From the NCBI GenBank assembly GCA_021800035.1, contig JAJYZJ010000021.1, positions 1-33,978 of the forward strand: a stretch of DNA of 33,978 bases. Reading direction: 5' to 3'. The notes beneath the pieces are model-generated. The model was not told the origin of the DNA and searched no databases. It saw nothing but the letters and a program-made list of their open reading frames with translations. Numbering within the stretch: the first letter of the stretch is position 1; every line of letters starts with the position of its first letter. Of this stretch, positions 25,180 to 33,015 are shown one piece after another. The translations under genes and the position numbers were made by a program. The stretch comes from an archaeon. GTDB lineage: Archaea > Thermoproteota > Thermoprotei_A > Marsarchaeales > Marsarchaeaceae.

Positions 25180-26361
25180 CTAACGCCTGCGCCATATAAC
25201 GAACGCAGCGGCTGCAACAAGCGCGACAGCAGTCACCATGGCCACAAAGCCTAGCGGTTGCGTCCGAACGGAGGGACTGGAAGTTGAGAATTGAGAAGTA
25301 GGCGAGCTGCTCTGAGCCACAGCCTTGGAGCTGCTCGTCGGAGTGCTCATGCTCGGGAGAGTTTCAGTTGCCGAAGTCGTCACAGGACTCACACTCGTAG
25401 CTGCACTTGAAGCAGGTATAGTACATAATCCGCCGCCAGGAACGGTCCCGTTAAATGGCGTAAGTATCTGGTTGGTCGCCTCTGCACGAAGCTGAATCTG
25501 GTTCGCGACGAACGCCGGATAAGGCGCGGCGTTCGCGATCCTCAGGGTATAGCTACCAGGAGCGAGGAGGAGGCCATATTCCCACCAGCTGTTTGGCCCC
25601 GTGACGTTCGTGGATGTCGCGTAGGGCGCTTGAAACACAGTTCCGCTCGAGTTTATCACGGAATAGGCCACGGAAGTATTTGCAGCTCCCATAACGTCTA
25701 GAATCGTCGTCAAGGAGGAAGCCGGTAGCGGCAGACACCAAGAAGACTTCCCCAGAATCGTAGCGTTCGCCTGAGCAACTCCGTAAGGAGGAGGGTAGGG
25801 TGCCCGGAACCCGTAGCTCAGAAAGCTGACCGAGGCGCTCTGGTCTCCCGAGTTCTGCACGGCTAAGTAATACAGCGCCACGTTTGTGTCGTAAAGCACA
25901 CCAACGAGCACCACGCCCGAACCCGAGCCAGAAGCCAGAGCATAATACCTCCCGCTCGCAGATGCGTTGAATTCGTTGAGGTAGGCTGGCGCCACAATGC
26001 TCGCGTTCACCTGCACGCTGGAGTTGAGCTCGTAGTAGGCTTCTCCGTTCACTTCTCCTTCGAAGGAACACCAAATGACGCTCCGCGCGACCACGCTGAA
26101 GTTCCGCGCGCAGGGAAGTGGTACGCTCTCCGCCTGCGCAGCAGGAGGAAGTCGCATTCCGAGCGTCTGGGCCGGAAAATTTGACAGAACGGATGGCAGA
26201 ATGAGCGTCAGGACTAGGAGACAGAGAGAGGAAACCAACGTCGCCCATCTCCTCTGGCCAACTCGTATGCTCGTTTTGGATGCGCTTATGATCTGGTTAC
26301 ACCACCCGCTAACAGCGGGACGAAAGAGTCCCGTGGGACTTCCTGACCCGTCAGTCTGCAA
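25180..26361 (-). CDS. Surface protein with C-terminal membrane anchor
   Basis: A 393-residue secreted protein. The N-terminus has a basic region (RVGQRRW) and a long hydrophobic stretch (LVSSLCLLVLTLILPSVL), so it is exported. The ectodomain is beta-rich, with about a dozen N-X-S/T sequons and two likely disulphides (PCARNF and IWCSF; also SWCLP, GLCTIP). A Ser/Thr/Pro-rich linker precedes a C-terminal helix (LGFVAMVTAVALVAAAAFVIW) ending RRR, typical of archaeal surface proteins. No family is recognised. Seven bases separate it from the Tyr-rich gene upstream, suggesting an operon. The TTG start at 26361 is doubtful because three palindromes lie within its first 20 codons; a later start near the basic region is possible. 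Confidence 0.65.
   Translation of the reverse strand: MQTDGSGSPTGLFRPAVSGWCNQIISASKTSIRVGQRRWATLVSSLCLLVLTLILPSVLSNFPAQTLGMRLPPAAQAESVPLPCARNFSVVARSVIWCSFEGEVNGEAYYELNSSVQVNASIVAPAYLNEFNASASGRYYALASGSGSGVVLVGVLYDTNVALYYLAVQNSGDQSASVSFLSYGFRAPYPPPYGVAQANATILGKSSWCLPLPASSLTTILDVMGAANTSVAYSVINSSGTVFQAPYATSTNVTGPNSWWEYGLLLAPGSYTLRIANAAPYPAFVANQIQLRAEATNQILTPFNGTVPGGGLCTIPASSAATSVSPVTTSATETLPSMSTPTSSSKAVAQSSSPTSQFSTSSPSVRTQPLGFVAMVTAVALVAAAAFVIWRRR
26305..26354 (-). repeat. Three adjacent short palindromes between surface genes
   Basis: CTGAC-CC-GTCAG (26343-26354), AGTCCC-GT-GGGACT (26327-26340) and CCCGCT-AAC-AGCGGG (26305-26319) lie in a row just after the Tyr-rich gene's stop. They may structure the intercistronic RNA or mark the true 5' region of the following gene. 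Confidence 0.4.
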
Positions 26362-26367
26362 CGCATT

Positions 26368-28146
26368 CTAGGCAACCCACCATACGTCGCCGCTCGAAGA
26401 AACGAAGCCGCACTCGTAGCCGGGTACATAGGGTACGGTAAGGTTCTCGCCGGAGAGCAGCGTCACTCCGACTGCCGAGTCTGGCGAGAAGGCCCCGTCC
26501 GTAACGAACGGAAAGCCTCCCCAGTCGTAACCTGCAAAACCCCTAGAGAAGCCAGTGCCCGTCCCCCAGCCCGCCCAACCTGTCCAAGCTCCGGGAGAAG
26601 GGTTCCAACGGTTCTCCGAAAGCCAGCCAGCGGTGCCGCTCGGAGGTGCTGAGTTTAAGGGCACGACGTACAACCCCTGCGGACCTGCATATACGACGGC
26701 GGTAACTATCATGGCGTGGGCTCCCAAGTTGGTCAGCGTGGCGTTGGTATATGTATACCTCTGCATTGAAGGGCTGGTGTTGTAGACTTCAGCGGTGGCG
26801 TTGGTCCAGCTGGTGCTGAGGTAGCTTCCGGTGTGTCCATTCCAGCTCGTAGCTGTATACTGCTGGCTAGCCTGAGTGTAGCTCGTGTCCAGGTAGTCAT
26901 CCTCCACAGTGTGCGAAGCAATCTGATAAGCCGAACCTGTCTCGCTGGCCCAAGCGGTCTCTTCGTACGAGCCTGCGTCCGCGACCCTCTCTCCATAGTA
27001 CCACACTGCCGTGACGATAGTTGAGGAATAGGACCCAGCCCCTAAGTGGACGCTTGTCCAGTAGCTCTCTGTATAGCTCCCCGTCCCTGTTACGGGAATC
27101 CCCCAGTAATCTGTGAACGAGTGGCTGGCCCATAACGTTTCGGAGTAGATGTAACTGTGCGCCGTAGCCACCGGCTGCTCGAAAGTGTAGTCGTGTGCGA
27201 CCTGAGTGTCCACGTAGTAGGTTGCAGCGTGATTCGTGCCCACGTCTGCGTAGCAGGTCGTGGTTCTGTTCGCCCAGCTCGTGGCGTAGTAGGTATAGCT
27301 GTAAGGCACGAGCTCTACCTGGTATTTGCCGTCGGTTATCACTGTCTCGTTCGCATAGTAATTGCCGGAAACCTGCGAGTTCACGGGAACGGTGTAGGAG
27401 CAGGGTGTCGCCGTGGAGCTATAAGTGGTATATGTCCACGTAAAAGGCGCGCTGCTCATGGTGTAATACACTGAGGGAGTGGACCCGTCCGTATAAACAG
27501 TGTAGCTCGCGCTCACCGATGTCTCGCCTCCGGGTGTTGTATACGCTGACCGCTCGCTCCCCTGCTTGTAGATAGTGTAGGGATAGTAGACAGTTCTCGT
27601 CGCGGGAACGCTTTCCGTGACACCGTCCGGGTAATAGGTGCACCTCGCGCAGTACTCGTAAGAAGTATACTGCTCGCTTCCAGAAGCGGTCAGGTAGTCC
27701 GCCCTGTCGTAGGCAACGAGCGCAGTGGATGGCACAGAATAGCTAACCTGCGCGAGGCTCGACGTATAGTAGGTGTAGCTGTAGTCCACGGTCTGTGTGG
27801 ACGGAAGGTTGTAGGACCAAGTATCCTGAGAGTTCTCTGGCACCTTGTAGGAGTAATACACGGTAGAGGTCACTGGATAGCGGTAGCTCTCCACGCTCGG
27901 GTTCGATTGCGTGTACAGTACTTTTCCACCGCTGGCTTCCAGACCGGGCGTGTTCGGATAGTAGACCCCGAGGTTCACCCCGTCTCCCACAACCTGCGCA
28001 TACTCCTGGGCTCCGTTAACCAGCCTCTGAGAGTTCTCGAACTCCTGGTTCGTAGAAACGTTGCTCTCCGCAAAATAAAGAGAGAGCGTGCCGAGCATTA
28101 GTAGCGAAACCACGACCAGACCCATCAGTCCTAGTGTTTCGTTCAT
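26368..28146 (-). CDS. Tyr-rich repetitive extracellular protein, pilin-like anchor
   Basis: A 592-residue protein. The N-terminus MNETLGLMGLVVVSLLML forms a membrane helix like a pilin or signal anchor. The middle (about 70-480) is made of repeating short beta segments such as YSYTYYTSSLAQVSYSVPST, VYYPYTIYKQGS and VPYSYTYYATSWA, extremely rich in Tyr, Ser and Thr. The C-terminus (LTNLGAHAMIVTAVVYAGPQ ... LLSGENLTVPYVPGYECGF) resembles the beta-domain of archaeal pilins. The longer frame starts inside its own TATA box (TATAAAT, 28175-28181 minus), so I start at ATG 28146, 32 bases downstream. No family is recognised. It probably builds or decorates a surface filament; adhesion is inference. 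It precedes another surface protein in the same operon. Confidence 0.7.
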   Translation of the reverse strand: MNETLGLMGLVVVSLLMLGTLSLYFAESNVSTNQEFENSQRLVNGAQEYAQVVGDGVNLGVYYPNTPGLEASGGKVLYTQSNPSVESYRYPVTSTVYYSYKVPENSQDTWSYNLPSTQTVDYSYTYYTSSLAQVSYSVPSTALVAYDRADYLTASGSEQYTSYEYCARCTYYPDGVTESVPATRTVYYPYTIYKQGSERSAYTTPGGETSVSASYTVYTDGSTPSVYYTMSSAPFTWTYTTYSSTATPCSYTVPVNSQVSGNYYANETVITDGKYQVELVPYSYTYYATSWANRTTTCYADVGTNHAATYYVDTQVAHDYTFEQPVATAHSYIYSETLWASHSFTDYWGIPVTGTGSYTESYWTSVHLGAGSYSSTIVTAVWYYGERVADAGSYEETAWASETGSAYQIASHTVEDDYLDTSYTQASQQYTATSWNGHTGSYLSTSWTNATAEVYNTSPSMQRYTYTNATLTNLGAHAMIVTAVVYAGPQGLYVVPLNSAPPSGTAGWLSENRWNPSPGAWTGWAGWGTGTGFSRGFAGYDWGGFPFVTDGAFSPDSAVGVTLLSGENLTVPYVPGYECGFVSSSGDVWWVA

Positions 28147-28174
28147 CCGGTATCCAAATGGTTCTTGGCCAACC

Positions 28175-28181
28175 ATTTATA
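28175..28181 (-). promoter_or_regulatory. TATA box of the Tyr-rich surface gene
   Basis: The minus strand reads GGTATAAATGG, centred 32 bases upstream of ATG 28146. The ATG inside it cannot be the start because it would lie upstream of transcription. Confidence 0.6.
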
Positions 28182-28233
28182 CCGGAATTCATGAAAAGGA
28201 CAGCTGGCTGACCCCTCGGCGCCAGCGCCTGAT

Positions 28234-28482
28234 TTATCTCCGGCCGAAAAACAGCGACGCCGCAAAGACCGCGGCTGCGATCGGCGCGAGGAAGACAAGC
28301 AGATTAAAGATCACCCCAAATTTACTGACAAGTGCGGAGACATGCAATAATTGGGCCGAGTTCAACAGGGAGGTGGTCCAGTCATTCCCCAAACCGAAGA
28401 TGATGACCAGCCCGATCACGGCAATCACGATTGCCGCAAGTACCGCGCCAATTCCGGACTCGCCCTTCCTCTCCGCGTGCAT
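28234..28482 (-). CDS. Small two-helix membrane protein, paralog A
   Basis: An 82-residue protein with two hydrophobic helices. The beginning MHAERKGESGIGAVLAAIVI and VIGLVIIFG match the protein at 32616-32891 (KKGEFAIAAVLAAIVIAV and GLVIIFG), so they are paralogs. The charged KG preceding a hydrophobic run is like an archaeal class III signal, but the second helix near the C-terminus is unlike an ordinary pilin. ATG 28482 is chosen over ATG 28497 because the TATA box at 28514-28528 would put transcription start between them. Both paralogs share an identical 15-base promoter. Function is unknown; the location between pilin genes suggests a pilus-related part. Confidence 0.7.
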   Translation of the reverse strand: MHAERKGESGIGAVLAAIVIAVIGLVIIFGLGNDWTTSLLNSAQLLHVSALVSKFGVIFNLLVFLAPIAAAVFAASLFFGRR

Positions 28483-28513
28483 GCTCCCGTTGAGCATGAG
28501 CCGTGCGTGGTTC

Positions 28514-28528
28514 CTTAAATAGGATGCG
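28514..28528 (-). promoter_or_regulatory. Promoter CGCATCCTATTTAAG of paralog A
   Basis: The 15 bases CGCATCCTATTTAAG on the minus strand combine a possible BRE and TATA box. They recur exactly at 32570-32584 on the plus strand before the paralogous gene. Confidence 0.6.
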
Positions 28529-28625
28529 CCTGAGGGTTGAGCGTGAATGACGCTCACCTGTTTACCACCCAAGTCGTGTTTGGGTCGCCGCAGCTTGTTG
28601 GCATCTCGGACCCCCGGGAGGCCAC

Positions 28626-29177
28626 TCAGGAATCGGCGCACAGTGTCATGTTGCCAACCGGTACGAAAGTGTTACCGTAACTGGTGACCACATAAACCGT
28701 CAGGTTCGGGTTCACAGCAAACGTCGAACTGGTCCCTGGCTGTAGCGTCAGGTTTTCGGGAATTATGGCGGCCGGTGGAGGAGTTCGGCCCGCATCTTTC
28801 TGCATTTCGAGGATTGCGAGAATCAAGGACGGTTCGGCGCCCGTGTTCGTCACGAGCAACTCACTCTGGTCGAAAGCCGGCCTGTACGCGCAGAGCGATT
28901 CTTTTGCGACGAGCGTCACCACCTCCTCGTGAAGAGTAAACTCCTGATAGACCAGCTGGTGGAGCTCGCTAAGGTACAGCATGAAACCGAGATCCGCGAC
29001 GAACACGAGGACTAGAAACATCACTGCTATGACCGATGCTTGAGCGCTCCTTGTTCCGAAACGGTTATTGGGGCGGGCAGAAAGCGGGGAAACCTTTCGG
29101 TTGTTCCTTCCTCGCTCACTCCCTCTGCGACCCAATTGCTCTTTCCCTTCCCTTACGCGCAGATGTTGCCTATACAA
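28626..29177 (-). CDS. Pilin-like membrane-anchored protein
   Basis: About 183 residues with a basic N-terminus, a hydrophobic helix (SVIAVMFLVLVFVADLGFML) and a beta-rich ectodomain with the pilin-type LLVTNTGAEPSLILAILEMQ and LQPGTSSTFAV pattern. I read it as a minor pilin or an archaeal type IV pilin-like protein. TTG 29177 overlaps the upstream pilin gene by 25 bases; a later start within the basic region is also possible. It is the third gene of the pilin run, probably co-transcribed with the second. Confidence 0.65.
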   Translation of the reverse strand: MYRQHLRVREGKEQLGRRGSERGRNNRKVSPLSARPNNRFGTRSAQASVIAVMFLVLVFVADLGFMLYLSELHQLVYQEFTLHEEVVTLVAKESLCAYRPAFDQSELLVTNTGAEPSLILAILEMQKDAGRTPPPAAIIPENLTLQPGTSSTFAVNPNLTVYVVTSYGNTFVPVGNMTLCADS

Positions 29178-29833
29178 ACGGTCGTAGTGCTCGTTGCGCC
29201 GGAGCTGACTGCCGATGTCGTTGTCGTGATAGTGCTGCTCGAACTCTGGCTAGTAGTGGGTGATGTGCTCGCGCTCGAACTCGTGGTTGAATTCGAAGCC
29301 GCGGAAGCTGTGCCCACCGAGCCTCCACCAATCTCAAGAAGGTTCCCCGTACTGGTCTGAACTACAATTGATGCTACCGCCACGTCGACGCTGATGAAAT
29401 AGATACGCCCTGGCAGTATTGTCGCAGGGCTCACCGCACTCGAGTTCGGAGAAGGAGTGTAGAGATTGCACGTAATCGGCCCGGAGTTCGTGAAACAACC
29501 TGAAACCGTGACGGGCACGTTCCCGATGTTTTCCACGTAGAAGTAGGAATCGCTCCCGTTCCTCGCGTAGTATATCTCGCGTAGAATCTCGCCCGCGTTC
29601 AGAGCCTGAGTGCGCGCCTGGTCCGCGAGACCGCTTGAGTTCTTTGCGCCCGTCGAAACATAGTAGCCCACAGCTGCCGCAAGTCCCGCAATCGTTACTG
29701 CAATGAGTAGCATTGCAGCGAGAGCTTCGGATACCCCGCTCCTTCCCGCTTGCCGCTCCCTGTGCGCAACGCTCCCACTTCGTCTGAGCTTTCGAATCCT
29801 GCCGAAAGTATTACAGAAGATTTTGGCGCGCAA
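29153..29833 (-). CDS. Archaeal type IV pilin-like protein
   Basis: A 226-residue protein. After a basic leader, AGRSGVSEALAAMLLIAVTI is an archaeal class III (PibD-processed) pilin signal, with cleavage expected in the RSG region and the following helix forming the filament core. The ectodomain has VENIGNVPVTVSGCF and a C-terminal Ser/Thr-rich region (many TTS repeats) likely to be glycosylated, ending TVCIGNICA with two Cys. A TATA-like TTCTTAAG (29861-29868, minus) lies 31 bases upstream of the TTG start. It precedes another pilin-like gene, with overlap. Confidence 0.8.
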   Translation of the reverse strand: MRAKIFCNTFGRIRKLRRSGSVAHRERQAGRSGVSEALAAMLLIAVTIAGLAAAVGYYVSTGAKNSSGLADQARTQALNAGEILREIYYARNGSDSYFYVENIGNVPVTVSGCFTNSGPITCNLYTPSPNSSAVSPATILPGRIYFISVDVAVASIVVQTSTGNLLEIGGGSVGTASAASNSTTSSSASTSPTTSQSSSSTITTTTSAVSSGATSTTTVCIGNICA

Positions 29834-29860
29834 CCCTGGTCGCCAGGATTCCGAACCATG

Positions 29861-29868
29861 CTTAAGAA
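29861..29868 (-). promoter_or_regulatory. TATA-like box of the second pilin gene
   Basis: The minus strand reads TTCTTAAGCATGG, centred 31 bases upstream of the TTG at 29833. Confidence 0.5.
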
Positions 29869-29904
29869 CCGAAAGAGCGGCGAGCGGTCAATTAGATCGA
29901 ACGA

Positions 29905-29920
29905 CTGGGGTTTAAAAAAA
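29905..29920 (-). terminator. Poly-T terminator after first pilin
   Basis: The minus strand reads CCTTTTTTTAAACC about 50 bases after the pilin stop at 29968, a T tract typical of archaeal termination. A GC-rich GGAGCGCCCCGGGG run lies between. Confidence 0.5.
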
Positions 29921-29967
29921 GGGGAAAGGGGAGTGGGGAGGAAGCCACCCCGGGGCGCTCCGCCCGT

Positions 29968-30492
29968 TTACGTCGCGGTTACCGAGGTCTGGTAGGTGTA
30001 GGTCTGGCCGGTGGCGTAGGTGGCTGTGAGAGAGAGCGTGTAGGTATAACCTGAGACAGAGCCGGAGGTCGGGTTGAGCCCGGTCTCGGTGAACCCGTAG
30101 GATGTTCCGGGACCTATCGAAGTCACTGTGCCGCTGGTACCTACGAGCGTAAAGGGCGAGCCTGTTATCGCCGGAGCCCCTGCATCCGGGGTCACGGTAA
30201 GAGTGAGCCCCGTCATCACGGCGGAACCTGTGTTTTCCACTGATATGGTCAGAACTCCTGCGCCCCCCGACAACTGGGCGCCTGCGACTTCAAGGCCCAC
30301 GCTCGTCTGGTTCGTTCCGAGCACGTGGAAGAAGTAGACCGCGACTATCCCTATCGCCACGAACGTTATGGCGATGAGCAGCACCGCTTCCAAAGCACCG
30401 CTTATCCCGGTCCTACCACTCGCTCTGCTTCTCCCTGACCCTCTCCTTCCGTCATTTTGCTTTCCTACTTTTTCGGTTTTGATCGTGCGCAA
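29968..30492 (-). CDS. Archaeal type IV pilin-like protein
   Basis: A 174-residue protein with a textbook archaeal class III signal: RASGRTGISGALEAVLLIAI, then TFVAIGIVAVYFFHVLG. The mature ectodomain is beta-rich (LSGGAGVLTISVENTGSAVM ... TLTVTPDAGAP) with Gly/Ser/Thr repeats and a final YTYQTSVTAT. It is the first and probably the major filament subunit. A TATA box (TACTTAAG, 30520-30527 minus) is 31 bases from the TTG start, and a T tract downstream ends the transcript, so it may be transcribed alone at high level. Confidence 0.85.
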   Translation of the reverse strand: MRTIKTEKVGKQNDGRRGSGRSRASGRTGISGALEAVLLIAITFVAIGIVAVYFFHVLGTNQTSVGLEVAGAQLSGGAGVLTISVENTGSAVMTGLTLTVTPDAGAPAITGSPFTLVGTSGTVTSIGPGTSYGFTETGLNPTSGSVSGYTYTLSLTATYATGQTYTYQTSVTAT

Positions 30493-30519
30493 GGCACACC
30501 GACAGCGTGGCGTCCTAGG

Positions 30520-30527
30520 CTTAAGTA
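30520..30527 (-). promoter_or_regulatory. TATA box of the first pilin gene
   Basis: TACTTAAGCCTAGGA on the minus strand, with the TATA part 31 bases upstream of the TTG at 30492. The 15 bases match the DUF1286-like promoter at 13980-13994 with one difference. Confidence 0.55.
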
Positions 30528-30818
30528 GGGCAGCAGAACTGCAGGAGCCCTTCCCCGAGGGCTTACGTAGGACACGAACAAAACAGTCGCCGGAATGCGT
30601 AGGAAATTAAGCCACCTCTCGCGCAGGCTTCTGGTTTGCTACCGGGAACATTAGTAGCGCTTTAACATCGCTCCTGAAGCTTCAGCTTGGCCTCCTTATA
30701 GCCGCAGCTCGAATGCTAAGATGAAATAAAACTATGTGGCCGGATTGCGCAAGCTCCCCTCGGTGTAGTCGCTGAGAGCCGGGGATGGGACAACATTACG
30801 GCAAGTTGGGCTGTAGAC
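30528..30818. other. Intergenic, no gene seen
   Basis: Nothing recognised between the pilin promoter and the DUF4145 gene stop. Confidence 0.45.
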
Positions 30819-31757
30819 TTATTTTGCCCTAGCCGGACCGTACATCTCCTTGAGCACCTTGCGTAACACTTGAAGCGAAAGCTTCGCGTCCTCGAGCCTA
30901 ACGTCCTCAAGTATGTCATTAGCGGGGTGCGCTCCGAAGTTTCCGAAATACCTGATACCGTGCGCCAAGCTCTTAGTAGCTTGTGTGAGATGACCTGAGG
31001 CTGCAAGCTCTTCTATCTGGTCGTGCAGGTTCTCGGTTTTTGCTCCCTTTTGCTTGAGGGCCGACTGGAGAGCGCGTCTCGACATCGAAACAGACGCTCT
31101 CGGCGCTCCAATGTTTGCCGCTCTAACAGCCTCGACGTAGTCTCGGTAGACCTCGGCTGGCACATTTGGAATCTCCTGAACCTCTTCTCTTGCCGATGAC
31201 CAATGCGCAACCCATCCTTCCACTACGAGCTTGGGGACCTGGAGGTTAAAGACTGGGTCATACCTGTTGGTCTTTTGCCAGGCTTTGCCCGCGGGGTAGG
31301 CAGCAAAGAACTGAAACAACAATTCGAGGGTCGCTACGCCTGTACTCTCTGCTGTTTCAAGCATTCCTTCAGCCTTTTCCATAGTAAGAGGGCAAAGAAG
31401 AATCACCTCGAGTTTTCCGTTTGGGCTGACTCTGAAATCTCTCAAGCATTTGCCGTCGCAGCCAGTTATATCGATAAAGTCTCCCAACAAATGGCGCTTC
31501 GTGCTATCGCCATCTCCAGTTAGATAAGCGGCAAACCCCTGGATTCCCGATACTACCTCAATATTCTGGTTTGTATTCGCATTAGGGCTGTCATCATTTT
31601 CGAGCATAAAGTAAACGAGTAAACCGCCCAAGGCTTGTTCAGTTTCCGGTATGGAGGGATAAGCGCTGATGTGGTTGTGGTAACGGATCGGTAGTCCAAC
31701 GAGAGATGCAATCCCCACACCGCTACTGGCTACCGGCGCTATATAACACCTCTTCAT
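30819..31757 (-). CDS. DUF4145 domain protein
   Basis: A 312-residue soluble protein. The C-terminal about 100 residues fit DUF4145: AVRAANIGAPRASVSMSRRA, then LHDQIEELAASGHL and FGNFGAHPANDILEDVRLED. This helical domain is common in proteins of restriction and other defence contexts but has no settled activity. The N-terminal about 200 residues are unrecognised. The start is ATG. I see no strong promoter upstream, and no neighbour suggests an operon; it lies between pilin and TadC-type genes. Confidence 0.7.
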   Translation of the reverse strand: MKRCYIAPVASSGVGIASLVGLPIRYHNHISAYPSIPETEQALGGLLVYFMLENDDSPNANTNQNIEVVSGIQGFAAYLTGDGDSTKRHLLGDFIDITGCDGKCLRDFRVSPNGKLEVILLCPLTMEKAEGMLETAESTGVATLELLFQFFAAYPAGKAWQKTNRYDPVFNLQVPKLVVEGWVAHWSSAREEVQEIPNVPAEVYRDYVEAVRAANIGAPRASVSMSRRALQSALKQKGAKTENLHDQIEELAASGHLTQATKSLAHGIRYFGNFGAHPANDILEDVRLEDAKLSLQVLRKVLKEMYGPARAK

Positions 31758-32569
31758 GAAGCAACTGCATGCGTTTTGTCTAGGACCCGAAGTACTGCAC
31801 TCGGCAAAGCGCTTTCTTCCATTGCACCTGACGAGCGGGAAGTCACTTTTTCGAAATTATTCGCCAAGGTCGGAGCTCCGCTTGTTACTCCTCGGTTGAC
31901 TATTAGACGCATGGGCTTTGGGAGCGCATAACGCATTGATATCTGCCACATCTTTTTCCGAGCGACAATTGGGTCAAGAATGTCACATATACACTCTCGT
32001 GAGGAAAAGTTTCTGCAATGCGCCGCAGTAAAAGAATGCGTAGGCCCGGTGAACCCTAACTCTCTTTGTGTTCTGCAGTGGTCGGGTTTACGCGATGCTG
32101 ACCAGGTGCAAATCATGGGGAATTCATTGGACCCCCTTTGACAAAGGCGTCTGACAGCTTCGATATTGATAAAGAGGGCGCTGAATTGCGACGAATCTTG
32201 AACTGGAACGCACTTCCGTGGTTGACCCCAAAGAAATACTGTGCATGGATAGAGGTAGCACACTCCGTTCAGAGGCGCGCGCATAACCTAACTTGACAAG
32301 CATAGTCATGAGGGAACCACCTCCGTCTATTCGTTAAGAAGCTTTCGGGAAGAAATCACCTCGTTGCAGAGCCTCCCTCAGCCCATTCGTGAATAACTTC
32401 TCCTCGATTTCGACCTTGCAGTGACCATCATGGCAAGTCGGTCATGTAGCAGCACGAATTTGTTCGGCTTGCTTGAAAAGCAATCTGCCACGCTGAACCG
32501 GTAGCAGTATTAGCAGGGAGCCCGCGAATGCGGCTGTCCTTCGCAGGCGACTTATTAATTTATGAAGGA
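31758..32569. other. Gene-poor region
   Basis: Over 800 bases with only one long minus frame (31754-32284), whose Cys/Arg/Pro-rich translation and poor structure argue against a gene. No RNA or repeat recognised. Confidence 0.45.
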
Positions 32570-32584
32570 CGCATCCTATTTAAG
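32570..32584 (+). promoter_or_regulatory. Promoter CGCATCCTATTTAAG of paralog B
   Basis: Exactly the same 15 bases as at 28514-28528 (minus). The TATA part is centred 35 bases from ATG 32616, so the leader is about nine bases. Confidence 0.6.
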
Positions 32585-32615
32585 TGGGTACGTCTCTCCC
32601 ATCCTCGACGAACGG

Positions 32616-32891
32616 ATGCAGACACTTCAGACAAAAAGGAGCGTTACCAGAGCAAAGAAGGGCGAGTTCGCGATCGCAGCGGTCCTCGCGGCAATCGTAA
32701 TTGCCGTGATGGCCGTGATCGGCCTCGTGATAATCTTCGGCGTGGCGAACGGCGCAGGCAATACGGGCCAGCTCAACTCGGCTCAGTCCTCGGTGGTATC
32801 GGCGCAGAGCAACAATGTGGCTGCAATCGTTATCGTTGTCGTGGTGTTTGCTGCAGCGGTAACGTTACTGATGCTGAGCCGTAAGCGATAA
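32616..32891 (+). CDS. Small two-helix membrane protein, paralog B
   Basis: A 91-residue protein: MQTLQTKRSVTRAKKGEFAI then AAVLAAIVIAVMAVIGLVII, a polar Gln/Asn/Ser-rich loop, and a second helix (VAAIVIVVVVFAAAVTLLML) ending SRKR. It is a paralog of the protein at 28234-28482, sharing the KGE...AVLAAIVIAV...GLVIIFG core. An earlier in-frame ATG at 32562 lies upstream of the TATA box, so ATG 32616 is preferred. Both paralogs share a promoter and lie in the pilus region; the KG-hydrophobic junction could be a signal processed by a PibD-like peptidase. Function is unknown. Confidence 0.75.
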   Translation: MQTLQTKRSVTRAKKGEFAIAAVLAAIVIAVMAVIGLVIIFGVANGAGNTGQLNSAQSSVVSAQSNNVAAIVIVVVVFAAAVTLLMLSRKR

Positions 32892-33015
32892 AATTCGCGC
32901 CTGAGAAGTACGCGTTGTGCGAAAGTCGCCCAATTGGTAGCATGCGACGAGTGTGTCGAGGAAGGGCTTTGCGAACCTAACTTCGATATCGACCTGCGCC
33001 TCATGACTTCTTCAG

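Noticed and set aside
26305-26354. Hammerhead-like ribozyme (GGGACGAAA with GTCCC stem)
   Set aside because: The required CUGAUGA core in the right place is missing; only hairpins remain.
31754-32284. 176-codon minus-strand frame
   Set aside because: Composition is Cys/Arg/Ser-rich with no structure or family signal, and it overlaps the DUF4145 start.
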